Both the position numbers and the translations under genes were made by a program. Under the pieces are notes generated by a model, which did no database searches, was not told the origin of the DNA, and saw nothing but the letters and a program-made list of their open reading frames with translations. Positions 9,386-18,663 of a stretch of DNA of 64,000 nucleotides are shown piece after piece. Every line of letters starts with the position of its first letter. Position 1 is the stretch's first letter. The stretch is from an uncultured Flavobacterium sp. Its GTDB lineage: Bacteria > Bacteroidota > Bacteroidia > Flavobacteriales > Flavobacteriaceae. The stretch covers positions 1 through 64,000 of the forward strand of contig NZ_CAMLDD010000027.1 in assembly GCF_946478785.1 (NCBI RefSeq), written 5' to 3'.

Positions 9386-9412
9386 TTGTTTGAAAGAAAA
9401 AACGTATATTTG
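9386..9412 (+). promoter_or_regulatory. Promoter of the LysM/PAAR-like island
   Basis: Perfect -7 box TATATTTG at 9405-9412 with TTG at 9386-9388 (16-nt spacer, slightly short). Leader of about 18 nt to the ATG at 9436. It probably drives 9436 and the downstream genes. Confidence 0.6.
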
Positions 9413-9435
9413 ACTCCCCGAATCAAATAAACTAT

Positions 9436-10602
9436 ATGCCCTACATTCCAGAGCCTTCTTATAAAGACTATTTAACATATAAAGTAAAAAAAGACGACAC
9501 CTTATTCAGTGTCGCTCAAGAATTAGGTATTGATCCTTATATTCTTAGAACTTATCACAATAGGTTTTGTCCCTTAACGGATTTAATAGAAGCCGACTTT
9601 CCGTACCAGCTTGAATATCTGATTTTAGCTCCGGAGGAAACTGAAATTTCAGATAAAGAAAAAGAAAAAAATCGAAAAAAAGCTGTTTTTAATAATGGGC
9701 CTTTTGCTATTTCTTTGGATGACGCACAAATAAGCAATTCTTACGGTGTAGTTTATACCATAGAAAATGGCAACGAAACCCATGAGATAAAACAGGAAAT
9801 CAAGGTCAGTTGGAAAGCAAAAAACGAAAACGGTTTTTACTTTTTCGAAATAAGCCGAATCGGGAAAGTTTACATTAACGATACAGCAGCAAGTACTATG
9901 GCTGAAGAAATTGCCGAGAAAGCTTCGTCTGCTTTATATCCTTTATTAGTAGTGGTTGATGAAACCGGAAAATGGGTTTACATCAATAACTTTAACCAAA
10001 TTCAGGAACGCTGGTACGAAATCAAAAAACAAATCCTAAAATATTATGAGGGAGAACAAGTCGAAAAATATTTGTCTATTTATGACAGAAATTTAGAAGA
10101 CAGCGATACCCTATATCTCTCCCTTTCAAAAGACTGGTTTTTAAACGCCTTTTTTAACGGAATCCATACGCAATATCCACCTTCATTATCGATTCAGAAA
10201 GAAATTGATTTTCCTCTTATTGCCAAAACTGAAAATATAAAATATCTGGTCGATCAAAAATTAGACGATCGTCTGGATGTTGATAATTTTTTAGTGGTGG
10301 ACATAAACGGAAAACTTCATGATGAACGAACCAAAACCGATTTTGAAAACGACTTGAATCTTCCTGTTAAAGAATATTCAGATCAAAAAGCTGTTGGCAG
10401 CTACAGGGCAAAATATTTTTTAAATCCTCAGGATTATATTCCAGAGAGCATTTTTATATCCTGCAATTTAGAACTCGATGTCCCGCAGAAATACTCGGTT
10501 TCGATTGCTAATTTAAACGAGCGTAAAGAACTCACCGCAACGCCGAAACAGGAATTATTTGTTGGAGAAAACAAGAAAAAACAAAAATGGTGGCAATTAT
10601 AA
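9436..10602 (+). CDS. LysM-domain protein preceding a PAAR-like gene
   Basis: 388 aa without signal peptide. A LysM-type module spans about residues 13-60 (YKVKKDDTLFSVAQELGID). The rest is an unrecognised alpha/beta region ending in a lysine-rich KKKQKWWQL tail. LysM binds glycan such as peptidoglycan, and small LysM proteins recur beside spike or PAAR-like genes of contractile injection systems, where they may act as adaptors. Only 9 bp precede the DUF4280 gene, so the two probably work together. Function beyond LysM is inferred from the neighbour. Confidence 0.7.
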   Translation: MPYIPEPSYKDYLTYKVKKDDTLFSVAQELGIDPYILRTYHNRFCPLTDLIEADFPYQLEYLILAPEETEISDKEKEKNRKKAVFNNGPFAISLDDAQISNSYGVVYTIENGNETHEIKQEIKVSWKAKNENGFYFFEISRIGKVYINDTAASTMAEEIAEKASSALYPLLVVVDETGKWVYINNFNQIQERWYEIKKQILKYYEGEQVEKYLSIYDRNLEDSDTLYLSLSKDWFLNAFFNGIHTQYPPSLSIQKEIDFPLIAKTENIKYLVDQKLDDRLDVDNFLVVDINGKLHDERTKTDFENDLNLPVKEYSDQKAVGSYRAKYFLNPQDYIPESIFISCNLELDVPQKYSVSIANLNERKELTATPKQELFVGENKKKQKWWQL

Positions 10603-10611
10603 ACTAAAATT

Positions 10612-11850
10612 ATGAGCGAAAAACATTTTGTAGTACAAGGAGCCGTTTGCAAATGCAAGTTTAGTGAAGATCCGTCTAAGACCGATAAAATTAAGGTCAA
10701 ATCACATAAAAAACATTTTGGAAATGATAAGGAAGGATCAGAAAAACTACTTGCTACCACCAAAGAAATTGGACAGACTTTAGAAAAAAACACTTTTGGA
10801 AAATGCAAAAAACAACCTGCGGGCAACAGTTTTTTGCCTTGTCAGGCACAAATAACAAAATGGAGCGGTTTTTATGAAAAAGTAACATTAAGTAATCAGG
10901 GCAAAATACTTCTTGAAAACAGCAAAGCAACCTGCCCCATGGGAGCTCCCGATTGTATTGAAATTACAGACCACGGACAAACGGCAGAACCCGGCGAACA
11001 AAATTTTAAAAATGCCGAGCCCATGGTACATAATCTTGTAAACCCAATGGTGGATGTGAGGGATATGTATGCTAAGGAAGCGAAGCATGAAGGTATTGAA
11101 CAAAATGACAGCGAAGCAAAAGGAAATTCATGCTACTCAATATCAGGAGATTATATAGGAACTGATGGAATTAAGGAGGATAAAAAATTTATCGCCATTA
11201 ACAATAAAGGTGATAAGGCATTAACAAAAAATATGAAATCAGGAATAATAAGTATAGATATAGAAACTGACAATCCAGGTATTTTTCCCGTGCTTTCTCA
11301 AGGAGAAATTGATGCTATGAATTCCCTATACACAAAAACAGAAACTGACCTTACAGAAGTAGGAATGGTTGGAGGAACTAATTCCAAAAAAGAGAGGGTA
11401 TTTGCAATTGATTTAACTGGCTCCAAAAATGCTGCCTTTGATGGCATAGCAAAGCTAGCTAAAGAACTTAAAACAAAAGATATACAGACAAAATTAGAAT
11501 ATGATGTTCATACTCACCCTCCAATATTTTTTTTCATTGAAACAAATGAGGAGGGTAACGACCAATATAGCTTTGGGGTTAACTCTGCTTCAAAAAGGGA
11601 TAAGCAAGGCACTTTAGCCGATTACAAAATAGCTGTTGTTCTAGGTTGGAAAATAGATCAAGATCCCAATAAAATTGACCCCTTAATTAAACAAAAAGCA
11701 AAAAATACACCAAATAAGTGGATGAAATACCCTTCAAACCTGATGGGTGACAGAAAAATTGACTTTTACAATAATAAAAAAGACATTGGGGAAATGAACT
11801 TTGTAGATTTTGTAAATGCACAACAAAAAGCAAGAACACATAAAATTTAA
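10612..11850 (+). CDS. PAAR-like (DUF4280) protein with C-terminal JAB/MPN-like putative toxin domain
   Basis: 412 aa. Residues 1-120 show the cysteine- and glycine-rich DUF4280 pattern (VVQGAVCKC, GKILLENSKATCPMGAPDC), a PAAR-like spike tip associated with Bacteroidota T6SSiii. The C-terminal third has metalloprotease-like residues in JAMM order: Glu249 (DLTEVGMVGG), His300-Thr-His302-Pro-Pro, then Ser327-x-x-Asp330. The gap from His302 to the Ser is longer than in classical JAMM domains, so activity is uncertain. Best reading is a polymorphic effector with its delivery domain fused to a JAB-like toxin. The following gene, with signal peptide, could be its immunity protein. No VgrG, Hcp or sheath gene is in the window. 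Confidence 0.65.
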   Translation: MSEKHFVVQGAVCKCKFSEDPSKTDKIKVKSHKKHFGNDKEGSEKLLATTKEIGQTLEKNTFGKCKKQPAGNSFLPCQAQITKWSGFYEKVTLSNQGKILLENSKATCPMGAPDCIEITDHGQTAEPGEQNFKNAEPMVHNLVNPMVDVRDMYAKEAKHEGIEQNDSEAKGNSCYSISGDYIGTDGIKEDKKFIAINNKGDKALTKNMKSGIISIDIETDNPGIFPVLSQGEIDAMNSLYTKTETDLTEVGMVGGTNSKKERVFAIDLTGSKNAAFDGIAKLAKELKTKDIQTKLEYDVHTHPPIFFFIETNEEGNDQYSFGVNSASKRDKQGTLADYKIAVVLGWKIDQDPNKIDPLIKQKAKNTPNKWMKYPSNLMGDRKIDFYNNKKDIGEMNFVDFVNAQQKARTHKI

Positions 11851-11862
11851 TCTATATATCCT

Positions 11863-12342
11863 ATGCGTTATTTTATTTCATCATTCCTATTATTTTTTAT
11901 TTTAAATAACCATTGTTCTGCTCAAAATGAAAAATTAAAGCTAAGTTCAATAATCGACTCTACTTTTTTGTCACAAAATTGCTCCTATTTAGTTACTAAT
12001 GATGAAAAACTTTATTTTTTTACTCATAAGGATAAAAAAGTTGAAGAAATTATAAACTTTGATTGCTATAACTCTCATGGTGTACAAATTATTTACACCA
12101 CTAATAAAAAAAACATTCTTAAAAAATTAAAAAAAGTAGAATCAGCCTGTGTACTATTTATTAAAATTATAAGTCAAGATCAAAACGAATTGATACTTCG
12201 TATTGACTTACCAATTACCAATTATCAATTATATCTAAAAAATCAGTTTACAGTAACGCTGATAGACAGTTGGCTGGATATTCATTATACTCAAAAGAAT
12301 GGAAAATGGGTATTAACCAAAATGACATGTAATGGTTTTTAA
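11863..12342 (+). CDS. Small secreted protein, candidate periplasmic immunity protein
   Basis: 159 aa. The N-terminal hydrophobic stretch (residues 3-19, cut near CSA-QN) is a typical type I signal peptide, so the mature protein of about 140 aa is periplasmic. No family recognised. It starts 12 bp after the JAB-containing PAAR-like gene, has a different, lysine-rich, low-GC sequence and is small. These are common traits of immunity genes paired with secreted effectors; that role is inference only. Confidence 0.5.
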   Translation: MRYFISSFLLFFILNNHCSAQNEKLKLSSIIDSTFLSQNCSYLVTNDEKLYFFTHKDKKVEEIINFDCYNSHGVQIIYTTNKKNILKKLKKVESACVLFIKIISQDQNELILRIDLPITNYQLYLKNQFTVTLIDSWLDIHYTQKNGKWVLTKMTCNGF

Positions 12343-12461
12343 ATATTAATAAATGCAGGGAACATCTATGATTTATAAAAAATGATGGAAAGTATATCAT
12401 ATTGATCGCATTTGATACAATATCAAAAAGAAGTATTTAATTCTAGAAAAAAACATTTAAA

Positions 12462-14735
12462 ATGATAAAAGGTGTTAAAAAAATAAAATGGGCTGGTGAA
12501 GGAATTGTAAAAAAAGATTTATCTACTCCGAATAAAAAAGTAGTTATTGCTCCCGATCAACAAGTGTTATTTGAAGTAGAAAAATGGTATGATGCAACAC
12601 CTGAAACTGATAAAAAAAAGCATATAACCTGGATTTTTCAGGATCAGAAAGCAAAAACGATAGTTTTGCAAAAAACATTGCCGGCAAGTAATCGATATGG
12701 TATAAAAATCCCAAAGAACTTATGTGGACCTTTTGAGTATTATCTTGAAGCAAGTCTTTCTGGTAAAAGAGATCTCATCAATAAAACAGGTTTATTGATA
12801 AGCGGGGATTGTCCGGCAAAGATAGTAAACAGCAAATGGTGTACTACAAACGATGGAAAGGATGTTAGAAAAGAGCATTTCTTTAATTATGGAGAAACAG
12901 TTTATTTAAATTTAATGACCGAAGGACTTAACGGGAATTTAAATTTAAGTATAGATATTTTTAGAAACATAAGTGGAAAAGACGATCCATGTGTATTTAG
13001 ATATACAAGTGTTGATGTTATTGATGGTGAGGTAAATCTGGCAATTAAAAATACATTTTCATGGTATTCTAACCTTAAGGGTATAAAAGAAACTGAGGAG
13101 TTTTATGTAAAAGTTTTTGATCCCGTTATCAAAACCTATATCTCTGATGGTAATAACGATACCATACATGCGCGCTTTTTAAGAATCAATAAAAAAATTG
13201 CTTCAATAGAGATAAAACCTCCAACAAATTTATCCCCTTTAAAAATAGGTGAGCCGGAGAAAAATTTCAAAACACCTACTTTTTGCAGATATAATAAAAT
13301 TGTTGTTAATGATACAGATAACGATAAAAATAAATTTGATTTGACTTTATATGACTCTGTTACAACAAAAAATGTTCTGGAATACGAAACTATTGCAGGG
13401 TCAAGCGATGACAAGAAAAAAAGTTTAGATTTCACCTTTTTAGATTTAGACACATCCAAAGCTTGTTTTAATAAAGGAAGAGCAGATGAACACAAAAAAG
13501 AAGTTGTTATATATTTAAATGGAGTAAAACAGAAGGCAGAAGTTATAAAGAAAGAGCATTTGAATTTAGAGGTAATTTCAGATAATAATTTAGTTCTATT
13601 AAGAACAACTCCTGAGCTATTTTTTTTATCTCCCGACAAGGTAAGTAAATATCAAATTTTTGCTCATACTTGCGCACAACCAGCAGGAGTTATCAATCTG
13701 AATGTTTATCCTAATATTGAAAGAGAAGTTGCTTTTGTTTTGACCTTATTTAAAACATTAAATCTTGAAGTAAATCAAAAATTCTCAACAAGAGAAACAT
13801 TAACTGACTATAACAAAAAGCAGAGTATGCAACTAATTCGAAATGAATTAGAAATTTTATACCAGACTAAAGGAGGGCTAGGCTATGGATTGTCCGCAAA
13901 AGTTAAAATAGACAATGTTGAATCTTCTATCGAACTCGGAAAAACAAAAAGTCAAATAAAAAAATTAATTGGTTTTTATAATACTGTCAAAGAAGTTTTA
14001 TCGGTATTTGATGGCCAAGGAAGAGAGGAGGATTCAATTGCATATAAGAAAAAAATTTTACCAAAAGTAACATTTGATATTGAACCCCCTAATATAGCTT
14101 TAGCATTAAGAATTACAAATCGAAAAATTGAAAAGTCAACTGAAATTGTACGTCAGTTAACTGGTGCTTTAGCACTCAAGCCCATAACAAAAATTAAAAT
14201 TGGCGTAGATCTGCTTTCCCTGCTACAATATATGGGTATAGCCGGAAAAATATCGGACTGGATAAAAACAGCACTTGAAAAAAAATATCATTTTACCATT
14301 TATATCATTTTTGAATTTTCATTAGAAGCTAAAGGAGAATTGTCTCTAACTTATAATAATGTTGAAGGATTCGCTCCTGGATCAAGGAAATTACAGATAG
14401 AGCCGGGAATAGGAATAAAAGGCGGGGTTAAAAGCACAGAATTTGTGTCTGTATTAGTACCAGAAGCTGATGGAAAAATGCAGGAAACAAAAGTGGAAAA
14501 ATGGAAAGGAGAAGCAACAGGTGCATCTTCAATATTATATACCTACGAAATAAAATCTGACAAAAAGGGGCAATTTAGTCAACATAAAATGGAATTTACC
14601 GGCATTAAAGCCACAATCGTAATTTATGCTATTAAACAAGGAATGAAATACAATGAAACATTTCGAAAAGATTTCACAATTATTGAAAAACCCAGCAAAC
14701 CTTGGTATGAATCAGATAAAGAGTATACATTATGA
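12462..14735 (+). CDS. Large beta-rich protein of the PAAR-like island (putative effector or structural partner)
   Basis: 757 aa, no signal peptide or membrane segment. The N-terminal 250 residues look like consecutive beta-sandwich (Ig-like) modules (HITWIFQDQKAKTIV, FFNYGETVYLNLMTEGL). The C-terminal 350 residues align by eye with the decayed gene at 16241-17948: YQIFAHTC with YNIHVHSC, LPKVTFDIEPPN with LPYDVQMKPPN, and a final beta-rich region. A conserved multi-domain family is therefore present twice in the island. No catalytic motif recognised. Its stop overlaps the next ORF by 4 bp. It could be cargo or a scaffold for toxin delivery. Confidence 0.6.
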   Translation: MIKGVKKIKWAGEGIVKKDLSTPNKKVVIAPDQQVLFEVEKWYDATPETDKKKHITWIFQDQKAKTIVLQKTLPASNRYGIKIPKNLCGPFEYYLEASLSGKRDLINKTGLLISGDCPAKIVNSKWCTTNDGKDVRKEHFFNYGETVYLNLMTEGLNGNLNLSIDIFRNISGKDDPCVFRYTSVDVIDGEVNLAIKNTFSWYSNLKGIKETEEFYVKVFDPVIKTYISDGNNDTIHARFLRINKKIASIEIKPPTNLSPLKIGEPEKNFKTPTFCRYNKIVVNDTDNDKNKFDLTLYDSVTTKNVLEYETIAGSSDDKKKSLDFTFLDLDTSKACFNKGRADEHKKEVVIYLNGVKQKAEVIKKEHLNLEVISDNNLVLLRTTPELFFLSPDKVSKYQIFAHTCAQPAGVINLNVYPNIEREVAFVLTLFKTLNLEVNQKFSTRETLTDYNKKQSMQLIRNELEILYQTKGGLGYGLSAKVKIDNVESSIELGKTKSQIKKLIGFYNTVKEVLSVFDGQGREEDSIAYKKKILPKVTFDIEPPNIALALRITNRKIEKSTEIVRQLTGALALKPITKIKIGVDLLSLLQYMGIAGKISDWIKTALEKKYHFTIYIIFEFSLEAKGELSLTYNNVEGFAPGSRKLQIEPGIGIKGGVKSTEFVSVLVPEADGKMQETKVEKWKGEATGASSILYTYEIKSDKKGQFSQHKMEFTGIKATIVIYAIKQGMKYNETFRKDFTIIEKPSKPWYESDKEYTL

Positions 14736-15466
14736 AAATAAATCCGATAATTATATTCAACTTTTTTCTTTTCTTATTTTTTGCAGGGGGATTATGGTTG
14801 GATTACTTTCTTTTTAAAATAAAAATAGGCTATCTACCAATTATTATTATGTCTGGTATTCTAATAATTATTTTATATATCATGTATGCTGTAAACTTTG
14901 GTATCTCAATATCAGAAAAAACGGCAAAGAAAATAGATGATTCAAAAGAAAGATTAAATTATACAGAAGAAAAAATCACAATAGATATTCCAATTTTAGA
15001 AGAAAAAACTGTTGTATTTTGGAAACATATAGAAGCTATATTTTTATTGAACAAACTTCCATTAGATGGAGAATACCATAATTTTGAATATCTGATAATT
15101 TCAAATTCTGAACCAATCGTTATTAAATATGATGTTCAAAGTTGGTACAATAAAATATCCATTTTACCTAAACCAAAAAAGAAAGGTCTCCCAATTATTA
15201 AAATTAATGATTATAGTAACATAGATTTCTACACTTTTAATGAGGCAATAAATAAATATTTAGTAAAAGCGAATCCAGAAACTTCCTCATACTTAAAGTT
15301 AAAATTCGGAAATAAGATCCAAAATATAAAATCAGAAAATACAACAACGAAAATTATAGACCAACAATTAAAAACCTTTGGTTTTTATAAAATTTTTGAT
15401 CGCGAAAACAATTTAAACGATTATAATCTAAATACGTTCCGAAAAGAAACTGACAATAAAAATTAA
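14732..15466 (+). CDS. Membrane protein of unknown function
   Basis: 244 aa. Two N-terminal membrane helices (about residues 4-26 and 32-54), then a soluble lysine-rich domain of about 190 aa, presumably cytoplasmic. It overlaps the stop of the 757-aa gene by ATGA, so translation is probably coupled. The fold EEKTVVFWKHIEAIFLLN resembles the PH-like domains of inner-membrane proteins found beside toxins, but I do not recognise a family. An immunity role is possible. Confidence 0.5.
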   Translation: MKINPIIIFNFFLFLFFAGGLWLDYFLFKIKIGYLPIIIMSGILIIILYIMYAVNFGISISEKTAKKIDDSKERLNYTEEKITIDIPILEEKTVVFWKHIEAIFLLNKLPLDGEYHNFEYLIISNSEPIVIKYDVQSWYNKISILPKPKKKGLPIIKINDYSNIDFYTFNEAINKYLVKANPETSSYLKLKFGNKIQNIKSENTTTKIIDQQLKTFGFYKIFDRENNLNDYNLNTFRKETDNKN

Positions 15467-15468
15467 TT

Positions 15469-16248
15469 ATGAATAGACCATTATATAATTTAGAAATTAA
15501 GGCATTTCATTGCTCGATAGAACTCTGGGTAAATGACATTTTAGTATTTAACCATTTTGAACAAAATGGCAGCGTTTGGGTTGATTGGCCCATAAATCAA
15601 TTTATTTTAGAAAATGGCTCGCAAGATTTTGAAATTAGAATTCTACCATATAAAAAGCAAAATACTCTATCTGAAAAAGTTGAAGTTGAATTTGGAATTC
15701 ATGCAATAGAAGCAATAACCGAAAATTATAGAATAGAAGTAATAGAAAAATCCAATATTGATATTCCTAATAAAAGTAAATTACCATTATTTATTTATAA
15801 AGGAACTTTTTTAGCTGATATTCCATATGTATTGCCTGGCTGGAAAAATTCACTGGATTTATCAGAAGAAGATGAAAAACTTTTATTTCAAGAATTAATA
15901 AAGTGGAATTCAAAATTATTAAATATTTATACTACCTCAAATTTGGAATTATATAATGATGTATATAAAAATCGAGAAATTGAATTTGACAAATCAAATT
16001 ATATTTATTCACAGCCAAATTCACAAGATGTTTTTCATTCCAAATTCAAAGATTTAGTTGATATTCCTAATGATTTATATAAATTAAAACTATATGCTAA
16101 AGGGAAACTTGCCAGTGTAAAACTGCCTTATGAACTTCCAGGTTTTACATATGAACCAAAAGTTAAAAATAAAGATTCTTTAGGAATAAGTTTAATTGTT
16201 TTTTTTCATAGAAAAAAAGCTGGAGAACCTTTAGAGATAATCCGCTAA
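15469..16248 (+). CDS. Hypothetical protein, paralogue of the broken gene at 19581
   Basis: 259 aa, no signal peptide. Starts 2 bp after the previous stop. The N-terminus (YNLEIKAFHCSIELWVNDIL) matches the start of the interrupted gene at 19581, and the C-terminal YAKGKLASVKLP matches YGYGKLATFKKL there. A gene family is therefore duplicated within the island. It looks intact at both ends. Its stop is followed within a few bases by the truncated OmpA-like reading frame, so a deletion junction lies at about 16240-16260. Confidence 0.55.
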   Translation: MNRPLYNLEIKAFHCSIELWVNDILVFNHFEQNGSVWVDWPINQFILENGSQDFEIRILPYKKQNTLSEKVEVEFGIHAIEAITENYRIEVIEKSNIDIPNKSKLPLFIYKGTFLADIPYVLPGWKNSLDLSEEDEKLLFQELIKWNSKLLNIYTTSNLELYNDVYKNREIEFDKSNYIYSQPNSQDVFHSKFKDLVDIPNDLYKLKLYAKGKLASVKLPYELPGFTYEPKVKNKDSLGISLIVFFHRKKAGEPLEIIR

Positions 16249-17948
16249 TAAAACTATTGGGATACAGAACTTACGTATTAAGATTGATGACCACGCTTGT
16301 GTTATAGGCAGAGAAAAGTACAACCAAAAATTATCACAGCAACGAAGCGATGCCGTAAAAAAAGCATTTACTGATAGTGGTTTGGCATCTGACAGAATTA
16401 TTGCAGTAGGACATGGAGAAGCAAATCCTACTGATGACAAAAAAAGGCGCGATAATATTAAGTATAAAGATGAAGAAAAAAATAAAGAAAATCGGCGTGT
16501 AGATATTACGTTTGAAACTTATGGTCATGATGCTCAGACTATCCTTTTTAAAACAATAGCACCAAGTATCAAACAACTCGTTACAATAGATATTACTGAA
16601 TATCAAAATACCGCTTGTCATAAAGAAATAGGTAAGCATACAAAAAATATTAAAATTAATTCCCCAGAATATCCAAAGCCGATAGATAAAGTAGCTGATA
16701 AATTAAATTTTCCTGTAAAATCAAATCTATCCGTTGCAAATCCTTTGCCAATACTATATATCTGGCCTAAAGTATTTGCTAACGAATATAATATTCATGT
16801 ACATTCCTGTCGTTATTTTCTAATGATGCCAATACTACTGTTAAAGTAATGGCTTATTCTGACATTAAGTGGGATTTTCATTTCTTTTTAAACCTTAGTA
16901 ATGAACTAAGTGTAAAGTGGGCAAAATTACCTCCCGGAAAAGACACAGAAATGCGAAAAAAAGCCGGAAAAATTGGTGCTGAAAAGAGATTGAAACAAAC
17001 AGAAATAGATTTTGGAGTCGTCTTAGAAGCAAATTGGAATAAAATTACCGACGATAAATATGACAACCATTTTGATGCTACCTTCAAACATGAAGCAAAA
17101 ATTAAACAGTTATATTCTGTCTTTTCATCTTTAAAAGAATTTTCAAAAGGAGTTACAGGCGGCACAGCGGGAGTCGCTAAAAAAAGTAAATTACCTTATG
17201 ACGTTCAAATGAAACCACCTAATTTTTGTTTGGGTGCAGAATGGCAATTAGCCCGGGGAACCAAAAAAGGAGTTCCCACTAAAGTATTGGGCATGGAATA
17301 TAAATTTATTTTAAAGCTGAACCCCTTATTGCTTTAGTTCTAACGATAGACTTGCTTGACTTGGCAGTACAGTCAGCAGGAACTATTGTTGGTGGTCCAG
17401 CGGGTAATTTTGCCGCACAACAAATCTTAAAAATAATTAGGGATTGGACAGCAAAAGACAGAGATCTTGGGATTACTTTTAAAATTTTATTTGATTTAAT
17501 ATTAACCGGACAAATTGATGGTAGCGCAGATATGACTATTAATACCGAATCAGATGATAATAAAGGTAATGCAGAATTGAAAACAAAACTCTCTGCTGAA
17601 ATAAAACTAGAGGTAGAACTAAAAGCGAAGGCAGTAATACTCGAGGTTACGGCTTATGCCAAAGGAGTTGCTAAAGCCTCAGGTAAAGCTTCTGTTACTT
17701 TTGCACACTCTTTACAATACAACCAAACTCAAAAATCGGTCTATTACAGACCTGCAATGAATTTTGATGCTGTAAAAGGAACTGTTTTAGTAAAAATAGA
17801 AGCAGGACTTTCTGCTAAAAAATTAGGTCTGGATCTTAAGGAAGATAAGGTATTGGTGAATGAAAGTTATACATTTTGGGAAGGTTTTGATGTTATAAAA
17901 TTCCTTGAAAAAACAACAGGCTTAAGTGCCAATATAAATTTAATTTAA
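16241..17948 (+). pseudogene. Decayed paralogue of the 757-aa island protein, with OmpA-like segment (N-terminus lost, two frameshifts)
   Basis: The frame entered at 16241 has no start codon and begins inside an OmpA-C-like segment (LSQQRSDAVKKAF, RIIAVGHGEANP, NRRVDITF; 16320-16520). Coding continues to 16815 and then shifts in the T-run at 16816-16819. It continues in another frame from about 16819 to 17313 and shifts again in the AAA at 17313-17315. It finishes in a third frame at 17948. Both shifts are equivalent to one missing base. Downstream of the OmpA-like part the joined product matches the C-terminal half of the 757-aa protein at 12462. Separate short ORFs that can be drawn here (starts at 16382, 16849, 17352) are fragments, not genes. 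Confidence 0.75.
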
Positions 17949-17951
17949 ATC

Positions 17952-18638
17952 ATGAAAAAAACAATTTTATTCGCAGTTTTTTGTATTGTAATACAAAGCT
18001 GTAACTCACAAAAAAAAGATTTAGCAAAGATTACTTTTACTGAAAAACACGATACTTTTTTTGGCGATATTCCTAACGAATATCGAGAAAGTAGTTCTCT
18101 GATAGATTATAATTTGTATGATGTTTATCATACTGAATCTGAGATACTACTTAACTTTAATGGAGTTGACTTAAGCGGATACCGTGATAAAAAAGGAGAA
18201 TTTGGAACTAATTATGTAAGTTTTGAATTTTCAAAAAAAGATAAGATACTAAATTTTTATTCTATCACATTATTCTACAATAAGAATGTGAAAGAATTAA
18301 TTAGTAATTTAAATAGTAGTAGAGGAAAACCAGTTTATGTTTCCATGCTTGATATGAGTGACGATGCACCAGATGCTTTATTATGGGAAGACAAAATAAA
18401 TTACTACATGTTAATTGGGGCTACGCAAAACATGCCCACTTTTGAAGTATTCAAAAAGCAAAATTTGACTATATGTAAACGAATGTTTTCAGCGGGAAGT
18501 TTTCAATACTATGGTGATTATTTAGAATATTTAGAAGAGAAAAAAAAGACAAACAAACAAATTTCTTATTATCAATATGCAAAACTTATGGAAAGCGAAG
18601 GCAGTGACTTCAATATCGATAATTATGTAAAACCTTAA
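17952..18638 (+). CDS. Lipoprotein of unknown function, island-associated
   Basis: 228 aa with a lipoprotein signal: hydrophobic residues 4-15 and lipobox IQSC near residue 17. It begins 3 bp after the preceding reading frame, as if once coupled to it. The middle (SSRGKPVY...DALLWEDKINYYML) resembles the broken lipoprotein at 20369 (KLGKPLL...SSYLWDDKKNNQVVY), so this is a small duplicated family. Periplasmic or outer-membrane immunity for the neighbouring large proteins is a fair guess but unproven. Confidence 0.55.
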   Translation: MKKTILFAVFCIVIQSCNSQKKDLAKITFTEKHDTFFGDIPNEYRESSSLIDYNLYDVYHTESEILLNFNGVDLSGYRDKKGEFGTNYVSFEFSKKDKILNFYSITLFYNKNVKELISNLNSSRGKPVYVSMLDMSDDAPDALLWEDKINYYMLIGATQNMPTFEVFKKQNLTICKRMFSAGSFQYYGDYLEYLEEKKKTNKQISYYQYAKLMESEGSDFNIDNYVKP

Positions 18639-18663
18639 AAACTATCTTCTAACCAGAATTATA

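Noticed and set aside
16382..16849. Separate 155-aa gene starting at TTG 16382
   Set aside because: The start lies inside an OmpA-like segment whose coding signal extends upstream, and the last 15 residues are out of frame with the family. It is a fragment of the pseudogene.
16849..17337. Separate 162-aa gene starting at 16849
   Set aside because: Protein-like sequence continues upstream in this frame before the ATG and downstream in another frame after the stop, so it is the middle section of the same broken gene.
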